Shown here: positions 9,580-18,994 of the stretch, one piece after another | Layout: each line of letters begins with the position of its first letter | Numbering within the stretch: the first letter of the stretch is position 1 | The notes under the pieces: generated by a model | What the model was told of the DNA's origin: nothing | The model's database searches: none | The model's input: only the letters and a program-made list of their open reading frames with translations | DNA from: Clavulina sp. PMI_390 | Taxonomy: Eukaryota; Basidiomycota; Agaricomycetes; Cantharellales; Hydnaceae | Direction of reading: 5' to 3' | Assembly: GCA_015039315.1 (NCBI GenBank) | Contig: WIDE01000243.1 | Location: forward strand, 1 to 23,066 | Length of the DNA stretch: 23,066 nt | Position numbers and translations under genes: made by a program

Positions 9580-11300
9580 ATTTAATCCTTTCGTTTACCA
9601 AGGTTTTGGCACCGATGGCAAGCGGGGAGGGTATGTGATATCTTCGTTTCAACAGTGAGTGTCAGAGGAGTGAAGAAAATTCTGTCGTGCAGAGAGCATG
9701 TGCGGCGTCGAGAAGGGACAATCTGATAGGGTCTAACCTTATTAAAGTGGTCTGGGGTGTGGCGGTGGAATGGGAAAAATAGAACGCCAAAAAATGCGCT
9801 CGTACACACCCTTAGTGTTAGGTGGTGCCTCTTGTATGATGGAGCTCTGCGCCGTCGACCGGGAGTTAATAGACTTACCGTCAGCTCATCCTGGCTCACG
9901 TCGTCGATGAGCGCCAATCGATGCTTTTTGGATGGATGTGATGGGAGAATAGACTACGCGACCCCCAGGCGAGCAATACGACGCAGAACAGACTTGGGCA
10001 CTTAGATGTGGCCCTGGATGGCGGGTCGGTTGTCTAGCAAGTGCTATTGCAGCCACGTTGCTCACCTCGAGAACCTCCGCTTCCGCACTCTCGCCAGGAG
10101 CAACGGCGACTTGTGCGTCACTGGCCGCAGCGCTCGCTTCATGGAGAAAGAGATTGGTAGAGTCGAACGTCACTGAGGTAGAGGTCGCACCCTCCCAGCT
10201 TCCACGGAGAAGGCACCTGTGCGTACGCGAGCAGGCCGACATTGCTGGCGTGGCAATTCATGGCGGTGGTGACGGGCGTCCTTCGCGGTGAGCTGGTAGA
10301 TGCCGTGTTTTACCAGCCGAGCAGAATCGATGTCTGATGGTTCCGCAGCCGTCCTCTGCGCAGCCCGCGTGGCGGGGACCGATGGACGCGTCGTGGGTGG
10401 ACGAAGGACGTCGCGAGGTGGTGGGACTGAGTCGAGGATTGGATGGGGGCCGTCGGTGCTATGGGGGCAGCTGGTTCAGTAAGGGGGATATGTGAGTCGG
10501 AGGTCATTTCGCGCAGAGACGTCGGCAAGAGAGCTAGCAGTGCTGAGCGGTGAGGCCTCCACCGCGCCAGCCGGGTTGTCGCTACTTACGATCGGGTTGA
10601 CAAGTGGGCGGTACGGGTTGGATGCTACGACGAGGGGCCAATGGTGTGAGATATCAAGGGATCTGGAAGACAAGACCATGAGCCTGAAAACAGTTTGTCA
10701 GCCATTTCTTAGTTCATGGAAGGGTCAAGCAGCATCGTGTCTCAGTGCGGGGAGAGAGATAGTAAGCAGGGAGCCATCATGTTTGTTCCCCGCGAGTCGG
10801 GCCCGATCACATGTCTCAGCGCTAGTAGCAAGGAAGAACGAGGAGGAATGGTAGTATCATTGTGGTGGGAAGCGGTTTGCGAGTGAGGGAACGGGCGAGC
10901 GCGGCGACGAACAGAAATGCCATACGACGAATGTCTATTAATGGACGCAGCGTACGTTGTGTCTGGCCTAAACGGTAGTGCTGTGCGGAAAAATGTATCC
11001 GAACCCAGCGTAAGGCTGAAAGGACAAGAGTCGGTAGACACAATCGCTGATAGTGCATTCTCGGAGGAGAGTCATGGGAGGGAGTCGAGGATACATGGCC
11101 CAGCAGTCAGTGATGAACCAGAGGAAGAAGGCCGCGAATGAGCCATTGGCTGGGCCCCACTGTGCCCGCACAACCATAGTGTCTGATGCTGGTGGTGGAG
11201 GGAGGGAGACAACAATGCACGCTGATAGATGACACTCTGGAGAATGGCGAGATTATCGTGTCCGTAATCGCTGCAGCTGACGCCCGGCGACAAAGCGCTT
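9580..11300 (-). other. GC-rich region with isolated exon-like signals, gene model unresolved
   Basis: GC and CpG content rise to the level of the arabinofuranosidase gene. Several splice-like signals lie on the minus strand. Branch CTGAC plus TTTTCAG precedes a 94-nt candidate exon (10,683-10,590) ending at GTAAGT. A candidate exon ends at CTCGAG followed by GTGAGC (donor at 10,065). A 13-codon ATG frame (9,917-9,879) ends at GTAAGT. I could not chain these into one open frame: the exon after 10,590 hits a stop in the only open phase. The segment may be a decayed multi-exon gene or a gene whose introns I misplace. No domain is recognised; a cysteine motif CHRCQNLGK near 9,610 recalls half of a Zn2Cys6 cluster, but its partner cysteines are absent. 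Confidence 0.3.
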
Positions 11301-12319
11301 CAGTAGGAGAGTTGTGATTTGCCGTTCAAAAGGCCAGCAGCTGGAGACGGACAGGAGTGTTGGTCGTCGAGATAGACTGAAGCTGACTCTGGACAGTCTA
11401 CTCTCTCTTATGTCGCATACATGCACCTCATTTTATGATGTTGGAGCTTCCTCTGTGGTAGATGAGGGGGAAACAAGATGACGACAGCTAGAAGGCGTGC
11501 GTGACTGTGACTCTGTGACCACTCCTCGGCCCGGTGATGTCCTGTCCATCAGACTCATACCCCCGTCTCCGCACGAAGCTTTAAGCAGGAGTGCGTCACA
11601 GAGCCCCATGAGAGAACTCACTACAGCGTCGATAACCTGTATACAGGGATATTGACACTCTGTACTACCACAGAACCTGCTGCTCTCGTTCCCATCTGGG
11701 CTGACAAGCCAAGTGCCTCATCTTTCCCTCTTTTTGAAAACTCTTTGGCTCGGCTGTGAAATCCGGAGAATATTCAACAAACTTGGGACTTCTTGTGTCC
11801 GAAATGCTCTACCGGCCCGTGGGATGCTCTCACTCAAGGGGCCGGGTGAGTTTACTTCGACAAGTGTCGGCTCCTCCGGCCCTCCCGCACCGTGTGCTGC
11901 CTTGAATTCCTAAGAATTGGCCATTACAGGGGGCAATACGTTGCCAGGATCCATGGGTACACTGCCAGCAAAGCGTTGGGCGCGACCTCTGTTTATGCGA
12001 CCCGCGAAGCATGCATGAATCTTCGATTTTTCCGATACTCAATGGACACACCTAGTCTTGGCACTTCATACGCCTGGCTAGCCACGTCCACATTTAAGCG
12101 ACCACGCCAAGCCCAACCGGTGCGCCGCAAAGACAACGACGCTCTCGACCCCACTCAACATAGAGGACTCCAGCGGCGTCAATAATTCTGCGTCAGCTGG
12201 TCCAGCTAGCCAAGTTCGAGACGGATCAAAGGATAACCTTACTTGCTTCTTATCCTCCGAGAAAATATCTCTCTGCTGGAGCATATGCTGGGCCTGTCAC
12301 CAACGAACCCATATGCTCA
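11301..12319. other. Upstream region of arabinofuranosidase gene, nothing recognised
   Basis: No ORF on either strand here has a recognisable motif, and no RNA gene was seen. It probably contains the distal promoter of the gene starting at 12,550. Confidence 0.5.
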
Positions 12320-12332
12320 GTGGGGTATATAA
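12320..12332 (+). promoter_or_regulatory. TATA box and CREA-like hexamer of the arabinofuranosidase gene
   Basis: TATATAA lies at 12,326-12,332, about 218 bp before the ATG, and is the best TATA element in the intergenic region. It directly follows GTGGGG (12,320-12,325), which matches the SYGGRG consensus bound by the carbon-catabolite repressor CreA/Cre1. A single hexamer has weak statistical weight, but glucose repression is usual for genes of this family. The leader may contain a 46-nt intron (12,387-12,432, GTGAGT...TACCTAG), unproven. Confidence 0.45.
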
Positions 12333-12549
12333 CGCACTCGTCTATCGAATGGCGAGAGTCAAGAGCCTCTCTCTTTTGAGAACGTAGTGAGTTCCTTCCC
12401 CACTATTGATACACACCTCATAACTTACCTAGTCGCTTCTCTGGCTCGATTACTCGAACCGACTGGTAGCTCCCAGCCTCTGACACTACAGGCGTACCGT
12501 GAACGTACACAATTCTCCAATCCTGCTCTTACCCCAAAATTCGTCAACC

Positions 12550-14067
12550 ATGCTTGCTCCCGTGAAACTCCGTCGCCCTCGCCTTGTCGCTCTAGGCCTC
12601 GCTACCATGACCTCCCTCGTCGCTGCCGGGCCCTGTGATATCTATGGCGCTGCCGGTAATACCTGCATGGCCGCCCACAGTACCACTCGTGCCTTGTACA
12701 GCTCCTACAGCGGCTCACTCTACCAGGTCAAGCGTGGCTCTGATAACTCCACGACCAACATTGCACCAGTGTCAGCTGGCGGTGTAGCCAACGCTGCGGC
12801 ACAAGACTCGTTCTGCTCCGGCACCACTTGCCTGGTCAGCATCATCTACGACCAGTCTGGTCATAACAACCACCTCACTCAGGCTCCCCCTGGTGGCTTC
12901 AGTGGTCCTGACGCCAACGGGTACGACAACTTGGCTAGCGCCACTGGTGCCCCAGTCACCCTCAACGGGGCCAAGGCTTACGGTGTGTTCATGCATCCCG
13001 GCTCTGGCTATCGTAACGACGCCACGAACGGTATCGCTACCGGTGACACCGCCGAAGGCATGTACGCTGTCCTCGATGGAACGCACTACAACGGCGCGTG
13101 CTGCTTCGACTATGGCAACGGCGAGACCAACGCGCACGATACTGGTAACGGGCACATGGAGGCCATTTACTTCGGCACCAGCAGCAGCTGGGGCACTGGC
13201 GCGGGCAGTGGTCCTTGGGTCATGGCTGATCTCGAGAACGGGTTGTTCTCTGGCTCTAGCGCGGGCAAGAACACCGCCGACCCGGCGATCACGTACCGAT
13301 TCGTCACTGCTGCTGTCAAGGGCGAATCGAACCAGTGGGCCATCCGCGGTGGGAATGCCGCGTCTGGTGCGCTGTCCACCTACTGGAGCGGTGCGCGCCC
13401 TTCGGGTGGCTACAACCCGATGAGCAAGGAGGGAGCTATCATCCTCGGCATCGGTGGTGATAACAGTAACGGAGCCCAGGGCACGTTCTACGAGGGCGTG
13501 ATGGTGTCCGGATATCCGTCCGACGCCACCGAGAACTCGGTGCAGGCCAACATCGTCGCAGCTAAATACGCCGCGGCGTCATTGACCAGCGGTACGACGC
13601 TCACCGTCGGTTCCAAGGTCTCGTTCCACGTTACCACCTCCGGGTACACCGATCACTACATCTCCCACACCGGAACAACAGTGAACACCCAGGTCACTTC
13701 CTCGTCCAGCAGTACTGCACTCAAACAGGCGGCTAGCTGGACAGTTTCGACTGGCCTTGGCAACAGCGCCTGCTTCTCGTTCCAGTCCGTCGATACGCCA
13801 GGCAGCTACATCCGACACTCTGGTTTCGAGCTCTACCTCGCTACCAATGACGGTACGCAGCTTTTCCACGAAGACGCGACATTCTGCCCGATCTCTGGGC
13901 TCAGTGGTACTGGGTCCTCGCTTCGCTCGTGGAGCTATCCTACCCGCTACTGGCGTCACTACAACAGCATTGGCTACATTGCGAGCAATGGTGGGGTGCA
14001 TACTTTCGACGCGACGGCATTGTTCAACAACGACGTCACGTTCCTAATTGAGACGTCGCTCGCTTAA
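12550..14067 (+). CDS. abfB: Secreted GH54 alpha-L-arabinofuranosidase with C-terminal CBM42
   Basis: Intronless, 505 residues, close to the ~500 of Aspergillus AbfB. The open frame extends to 12,499 but only through a non-ATG codon; the ATG at 12,550 (CAACCATGC) starts a signal peptide with a basic N-terminus (KLRRPR), a hydrophobic core and probable cleavage after VAA (residue 26), just before GPCDIYG. The GH54 domain (~27-340) has family hallmarks: IYDQSGHNNHL, GPWVMADLENG with the likely nucleophile Glu229, and GIGGDNSNG with the likely acid/base Asp304; these correspond by motif to Glu221 and Asp297 of A. kawachii AkAbfB. The CBM42 trefoil (~345-505) binds arabinose side chains. The enzyme removes terminal alpha-L-arabinofuranose from arabinoxylan and arabinan outside the cell. 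It is a paralog of the gene at the left window edge, with matching 3' flanks. Codons are GC-rich, contrasting with the CpG-poor NLR gene. Confidence 0.96.
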   Translation: MLAPVKLRRPRLVALGLATMTSLVAAGPCDIYGAAGNTCMAAHSTTRALYSSYSGSLYQVKRGSDNSTTNIAPVSAGGVANAAAQDSFCSGTTCLVSIIYDQSGHNNHLTQAPPGGFSGPDANGYDNLASATGAPVTLNGAKAYGVFMHPGSGYRNDATNGIATGDTAEGMYAVLDGTHYNGACCFDYGNGETNAHDTGNGHMEAIYFGTSSSWGTGAGSGPWVMADLENGLFSGSSAGKNTADPAITYRFVTAAVKGESNQWAIRGGNAASGALSTYWSGARPSGGYNPMSKEGAIILGIGGDNSNGAQGTFYEGVMVSGYPSDATENSVQANIVAAKYAAASLTSGTTLTVGSKVSFHVTTSGYTDHYISHTGTTVNTQVTSSSSSTALKQAASWTVSTGLGNSACFSFQSVDTPGSYIRHSGFELYLATNDGTQLFHEDATFCPISGLSGTGSSLRSWSYPTRYWRHYNSIGYIASNGGVHTFDATALFNNDVTFLIETSLA

Positions 14068-14876
14068 GTAGTGCTTGCTTTTTGATACGATTTGTTCCTT
14101 GATCGCGTCCTGCGCAATATATTCACTTTTTCCCTCATTCACTTACCATCCAACTAAAGTTGGTAGGTTTGGTTAGAACTCTTGGCTCTGGTTATCTCGG
14201 CAATTCCTGATTTTCATCTTGTACCCAGCCGACTGTGACAGCTCATAGGTGACAAATCCTTACCATCACCTCGAGTAGAGCTCCACGTGAAGTCTTGCTT
14301 GCATATTATATTTGATGATTATACCCCTGCAGCTAACTTTTTTCTATTTTTCGTCCATCACTTCGTATTTATCTCCGAACGCCTTCCTTTGTGGTATAGT
14401 TCACCGGGTAGTTCTCGGCATGGGGAAGTAGTTCGCAGTCTGAAGCGACTAATAACGAGAATTCATCATCACCACATAACAAACATTAGGTTGGATGATC
14501 TCATCTCCCTGGCATGACTATTTGAATAAACAGTTCGCCTGCTGTTATTTCATAATGCAGCATCTATTCGCGTCAAGGCGGTAGGTGCGGGTTCACCATT
14601 GAATAGCAAGTGTGGCGGGTTCCGCTGCCTGGATCATCCCCACCTTGCTATATTTAGTGGCGTGAATTGGCATCCAGCTCTCAACGGCCGAATAGCATGG
14701 CGCGATCATATCAAAAGCATTTCGCCTCGAGGTACCTTGCAAGCAGCTTATCACAAATTCTCGCGTCTCTTTGAGGTCTTTCTCCTCAATCTCGACCTCC
14801 ACCAGGCAGTAGACCGGAAAGCTTCACCACTCATCCAACTCCCTTTGTCGTACCACTAATCATAAAATTATGTCCA
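14068..14876. other. Intergenic, 3' flank duplicated, otherwise nothing recognised
   Basis: The first ~75 bp resemble the sequence after the first arabinofuranosidase copy (shared TTGATCGCG and ACTTTTT blocks). An AATAAA occurs near 14,525. The remainder should hold the promoter of the truncated kinase-family gene; no clear TATA box or RNA gene is visible. Confidence 0.5.
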
Positions 14877-15669
14877 ATGGACGGTGCCCATCATCTGCCT
14901 CAACGACGTTCATTCTGGAAGAGGCTAGTACCCAAATGTCTGCGGCGAAAGGCACGGCCCCACAACCAACCTGAAGCTGAAATTGCCCTCACCAACCCTG
15001 CTCAACACGCGTTGGATACGAAAGCCAGCCAGCCTCCGACTGAACCCAACACTCAGAGGACAATTTCCGTGAGCTCGGTTCAGAACATCAAGTCTCCTCT
15101 TCCAAAAGAGGGGCCCCAATTCCGAGATAGCCCCCCTCCAGCTGATGAAGAACAGATATCTCTGCTACCATCACCCACTCCTCAAGAAAATGAAATAGTG
15201 CCACAAGATTCTCTTGAGGCTCAGCACTCCATAAAAGAAGCTGAACTTGCTCCCGCTACCGGTGACCCGGAGAACACCGGGATAGCCTCAAACCCTCACA
15301 CTGTACAAAGGTGGACGGATACCGATATTACCCCTGCCACAGCAGCTTTGCTCGCACGTTTTGAAATTGTTTCTGGAGAAGATCTGTCTCAGCTCCCTTA
15401 CGACAAGGCTGTCTCACTTCTCAATCAGATCTACAATGTGTGTATTTCTTCAACCAGCAATCACGAGACAGATCAAAATCTGACTTGTCTTTCAGCACTT
15501 GCAAAACCACGCACCTGGCTCTGCTGAATACCCACAGACATTACATTTGCTCCAAAATTGTTGTTCTCTCATTGGTGCTCTCCCTACATTGTTTATTATC
15601 CCTATGATTGCCTTCAGCCAGGAGCAACCCCTGAAAAGAGGGGGGGAAGCAACACTCAAGGGGATGTAG
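14877..15669 (+). CDS. Truncated paralog of the kinase-NACHT-WD40 N-terminus (244 aa, 2 exons)
   Basis: Exons 14,877-15,437 and 15,496-15,669, joined across a 58-nt intron (GTGTGT...CTGAC...TTTCAG, phase 0). Without splicing the frame ends at 15,527, but the spliced frame restores strong homology to the protein on 7,909-2,098. Shared blocks are LARF-I--G-DLSQL, LL-QIY, then HLQNHAPGS-EYP, LLQ-C, GALPT-FI and a final RGG. The intron interrupts both genes at the same place and phase, between QIY(T/N) and HLQN. The alignment stops as the kinase glycine loop begins (LKRGGEATLKGM, then TAG), so no kinase, NACHT or WD40 follows. The first ~125 residues are basic and then Pro/Glu/Ser-rich, probably disordered, as in the paralog. 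It may be a decayed duplicate or a functional small protein carrying only the N-terminal domain, for example a partner or inhibitor of the large receptor (inference). Confidence 0.72.
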
Positions 15670-15901
15670 AAAAAATATTAACGGAACAGGGGTCGGAAAA
15701 AATATTAATAGCACCTTCGAGGCCCACCCCCCCAAATTAGGCAACAAGTCACGTGATCTGGCCTTGTTGTAACCCTCAAGCGCCGATGGATAGTGCCGGA
15801 AAACCACAAACCTAAGGACAGATATTATAGCCAAAGGATATTATATTGTAATAAACCAAATACTGCAAAATATCCGTTATATACCCCGACCACCAGCTCA
15901 C
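15670..15901. other. AT-rich gap after the truncated paralog
   Basis: No kinase-like translation continues past the stop at 15,669. The sequence holds two copies of GAAAAAATATTAA (15,668 and 15,698), a run of seven Cs and a CACGTG palindrome. The copy probably lost its 3' part here by deletion or insertion. A TATATA near 15,874 lies ~30 bp before the next ATG. Confidence 0.4.
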
Positions 15902-16356
15902 ATGGAATCAGAAATTGCAATAAAATGCTCGAAATGCTCGGAAATTATCATAGTAGACATTGGAGGCTCACCTAGCACTCAAGGGGATAACTCGAACTCT
16001 TTCTCTCATTCCGAATCGCATAGATACCCCATCCACTGCGTGTTTGACTCCACATCCTTACTGGCTGTTAGAAAATCTAGCGTCTCTCATAAAAATGATA
16101 CCACTCACGGGATAGAAAACACTTTGGACAACGGTGGTAAGGCACAATAATTTTCGATTTCTAGCGCTCTAGACTGTTATCCTCTCCTACATAATATAAC
16201 ATTGAAGGTGGTTTGAGTGTTTCTTCAAGCAAGCGTGGTTCGGATATACCAGGTTCTAGCTCAATGCGAAGGGAAGAAGTAAGTGGAACAGCTACCTCGG
16301 ACCAAAATGAGGGTAGATTATCAATTGAAACTCCACAAGGAGTGCAGATACAGTAA
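15902..16356 (+). CDS. Possible small multi-exon gene or relic, unrecognised
   Basis: The ATG at 15,902 opens an 82-codon frame beginning with a CxxC pair (IKCSKCSE). A donor GTAAGG at 16,137 and an acceptor at 16,207 would join it in frame to 16,208-16,356, giving 127 residues with a Ser-rich C-terminal half. The acceptor (GAAG) is weak. Further coding-looking frames continue to about 16,560 (such as STRWPRRASKRKAVEIG), again with intron-like signals (GTAAGC...CTAAACTTGCAG), but they are in a different phase, so the model is uncertain and the locus may be frameshifted. No function can be assigned; the mobile element at 16,573 lies just beyond its end. Confidence 0.3.
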
Positions 16357-16549
16357 CTTATCCTCTGAATGTAGTAGGATTAGTACTCGCTACCAAAACT
16401 CCACTCAGTACACGGTGGCCACGGAGAGCAAGTAAGCGCAAAGCAGTCGAGATTGGATGTAAATGTTTCGCTAGAGGAGATAAACTCTAAACTTGCAGTC
16501 TTCAGTTCTCACAAAGGATGCGAAGCTGGATGGGTGTGGGGAGGAACTT

Positions 16550-16572
16550 CCAGCCTCTAGAATAGAGGCTGG
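16550..16572. repeat. Perfect 10-bp hairpin at left end of the foldback element
   Basis: CCAGCCTCTA, a GAA loop and TAGAGGCTGG form a perfect stem. It abuts the long inverted repeat starting at 16,573. A second palindrome, TCCTAG-C-CTAGGA (16,931-16,943), sits at the opposite end. Confidence 0.75.
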
Positions 16573-16932
16573 GACCCCCTTGAATAGGCCGTATAGTAGG
16601 TGAAATTTATATTGCCATTAAGGCACATTAAAAACCATTTATTTGACCAAAAAGGAAATTGTGCGAAGAACTGTACAGCACCCAAGTCTCTGTCTACCGC
16701 TGGTATGGATAGATTACAAGCTTTCTGGCAAATACAACGTAGTTCTGAAACATTTCTGTTATTTCAGACTGTAGCGTATACATGGATTCATGCCAGATAC
16801 AAGAACCATATGTAAGCGTCACGCCAGCCGTTATGTCACGAAAGTTCCTTCCTTATTTGGTCACCTGAATCGTTTTAATGTGCCTTTTGGCAATATAAAT
16901 TTCACCTACTATGCGGCCTATTCAAGGGGGTC
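16573..16932. mobile_element. Non-autonomous foldback/MITE element with ~60-bp terminal inverted repeats
   Basis: Bases 16,573-16,633 and 16,873-16,932 are inverted copies with only a few differences (GACCCCCTTGAATAGGCC at the outer ends, GGCACATTAAAA at the inner ends). Weaker inverted similarity continues inward (TGACCAAAAAGGAA against the complement near 16,850) and a few bases outward (AGGCTGGGACC). The total is ~360 bp with no transposase frame, which fits a MITE. I could not fix the target-site duplication: the ends may be flanked by TA, which would suggest Tc1/mariner, but this is uncertain because each end also forms its own short hairpin. Confidence 0.85.
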
Positions 16933-17228
16933 CTAGCCTAGGATGGGTGAGTACAGTATCCTGCTTAAATTGTTATTTTCACAGGAAGATTAACCTTCCT
17001 TTAATAGTCTTATCTGCAGTGCGTTGCTCTAGATCGACAAGTCCAAAACTTCTGATGTCCGACTCATCCAAGTTGTTCAAAGCGACCACGGACCGAATAA
17101 TATGCTCAGTGTCTATATCTTCCAACAGACTAGGCTCATTTGGTCTTCTTTAACACCAATAATTCTATCGTTCGTACATTATTTCAGCTGTCAATAATAC
17201 AATTTAGAAAAACTTTTAAGGCGCCGGA

Positions 17229-17245
17229 CCCCCCCCCCCCCCCCC
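17229..17245 (+). repeat. Homopolymer run of 17 C
   Basis: Uninterrupted C tract followed by ACCCT. Length in the assembly may be unreliable. Confidence 0.85.
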
Positions 17246-17437
17246 ACCCTCATGTTTCTTCTTATTATTCCCACACCCACTTGCTCTATCATGGCCAAAT
17301 GATCAAATATCGCATAGTAGTCCGAGAAATAATGGTTACTCTTGGCAAAAGGGAGAAAGATAAAGGAAGACACGTTATCCAAGTATTATCTATCACACTT
17401 TGTATACATCAGGAAACCACTTTATGCTCAATGTCAC

Positions 17438-17500
17438 TCGATCGGCTCGGCGATCGAGATCGAGCGTGTCGAGCACATCGAGTACGCCGAGAGGCTGAGC
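17438..17500 (+). repeat. CGAG/GAGC-rich low-complexity patch
   Basis: A ~60 bp stretch built mostly from ATCGAG, TCGAGC and GCCGAG units in an otherwise AT-rich region. A similar, longer patch occurs at 20,453-20,622. Confidence 0.5.
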
Positions 17501-18985
17501 AAGATAACTTAGCATAAATCAGTACAGTATCTTACTGCGTGGTGTACCATGCATACAGTAGAATATAATACTCAAAATTTTCATAATCAAGATGACTGCT
17601 GGCAAAAGGATTGATAAATACAGTGAAGAAAACCCTATCAGAAAACCAGATTGTGATCAGAGCCGCTCAGTGGCTTCAACGAGTAGCCAGAGCGCATCAA
17701 GCAATCGGTTATGCGCCGAGACAAACCATATTGACACAACTTGACACCATGGAGGTCCTAGCTTCTCAAACCCTATGACTCCAGTGGATGGTGAAATAAC
17801 AAATGATAAGTGACGTTATATCTTGCAGTCGGCTCCACCCCAGTGGGTAGTGATTGGATAAACTCCTTAGTAAAGTGATACTGTGACAGAGTAGTTCAGG
17901 AAAACGAACTAGCTGTGGCTCAAGGCCGGACCGTAAGGGACTTCATCGATTGGCAGAAGGTTTAAGTATATTCTATGTTAATCCAAAGAGGCTAGAATGC
18001 AAGTAGGAGGTGTATTATATACATGAACGAAGTAAGGGTGAGCTTTAGCATGGCACTAGTAACGAAGAAAATTGTAAACCGGGAAATATTGAGCCCATTA
18101 TCCAGCGAGTTGGGCAATATGGGCGCAGCGCAGTCAAGCTGGTGAAGTCATGAGCCGTCAATCGGGATCGGGCTCAATGATTATGAATTGGTCCCTATTC
18201 GAATTGGTCTCGTCTTATGGTAAATTTCCAGGCATAAACCGTAAGAATACCCAGTTGCCAAGTGGTACTAGCGGCAGGCATTTCACCCATTTGCAGCAGT
18301 GACGGGAGCAAGGAGGAAGGGTGTAGACTAACTGTAGAGGTAACAGGCGTTCGCGCTCACAGGACTTTTCCGCTCGCCCACTTTGTATTTTCCAATGCAG
18401 CATAAAAGCCGCCATCTATTGATTGCGGTCTCCTGACTCCCCCGCCAGCCGCGCTTAACTCTTCTTCTACTTGGTCTCGACTCCCTCCTTTCTCCCCTCC
18501 TTCAATTTGGGTGCCTGCGATACCATCTCTTAGGTGTCAAGCATCTATGAACTTCGCTTGGGACGTACTGATAAGTATCATACCTGCACCTCGTCTGCTT
18601 TATCGGGAGTGAACTAAATGCCAGAAGTCTTCTCTGTTTAACGCCTAGGGATCTCCGGCCTATCGATTTTCTTAGCTTTGGTGTTATAGTCTATTTCCTT
18701 CAAAATGTGATCTTTTTTATATACATCTTGCTCCCAAGGTTGTTGTTAATTTCCTTAATTTCCGTTGCCTTAAGCGCCGCCAGTCGGTTATCCAGGAACC
18801 CCCACACGCTTCACAGCTGCGCTTTGTCTCTTGCTTATATTGGCGGTGGAATTGAGTTCATATTTACGGTATGTAACTTGGCCGCTCCAATAACTTGTAC
18901 TCCAGATCGAGCATTGTCTCTATCTGACTCTATGTGGTTCTTGCATCGTTACGTACAATTTGCTAGCTGTCATTGTATAGGAACA

Positions 18986-18994
18986 AATGAAATA
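18986..18994 (+). repeat. Left copy of 9-bp target-site duplication
   Basis: AATGAAATA immediately precedes the left terminal inverted repeat; an identical copy follows the right one at 20,415-20,423. Confidence 0.85.

Larger units (their letters stand above)
7950..9580. other. Intergenic, no confident gene
   Basis: This is the 5' flank of the NLR gene. Only short ORFs are present; the longest is the 125-codon minus-strand ORF listed separately. On the plus strand an ATG at 8,709 opens a 32-codon frame after a UTR-like CA-rich leader, but no convincing downstream exon follows. Confidence 0.5.
16944..18994. other. Gene-poor region, no supported gene
   Basis: ORFs are short and without motifs. 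The longest (from 18,707, running into the next element) starts at a non-ATG codon and has a hydrophobic N-terminus, but no gene model can be supported. The region contains the C17 tract and a GAGC-rich patch listed separately. Confidence 0.5.

Noticed and set aside
9590..9720. Zn2Cys6 transcription-factor cluster (CHRCQNLGK)
   Set aside because: Only one half of the cysteine pattern is visible. The upstream CxxCxxxxxxC half is missing in frame and no linked activator domain was assembled.
12499..12549. Upstream extension of the arabinofuranosidase ORF
   Set aside because: The frame is open but starts at GTG, and the extra residues would precede a normal signal peptide. The ATG at 12,550 fits better.
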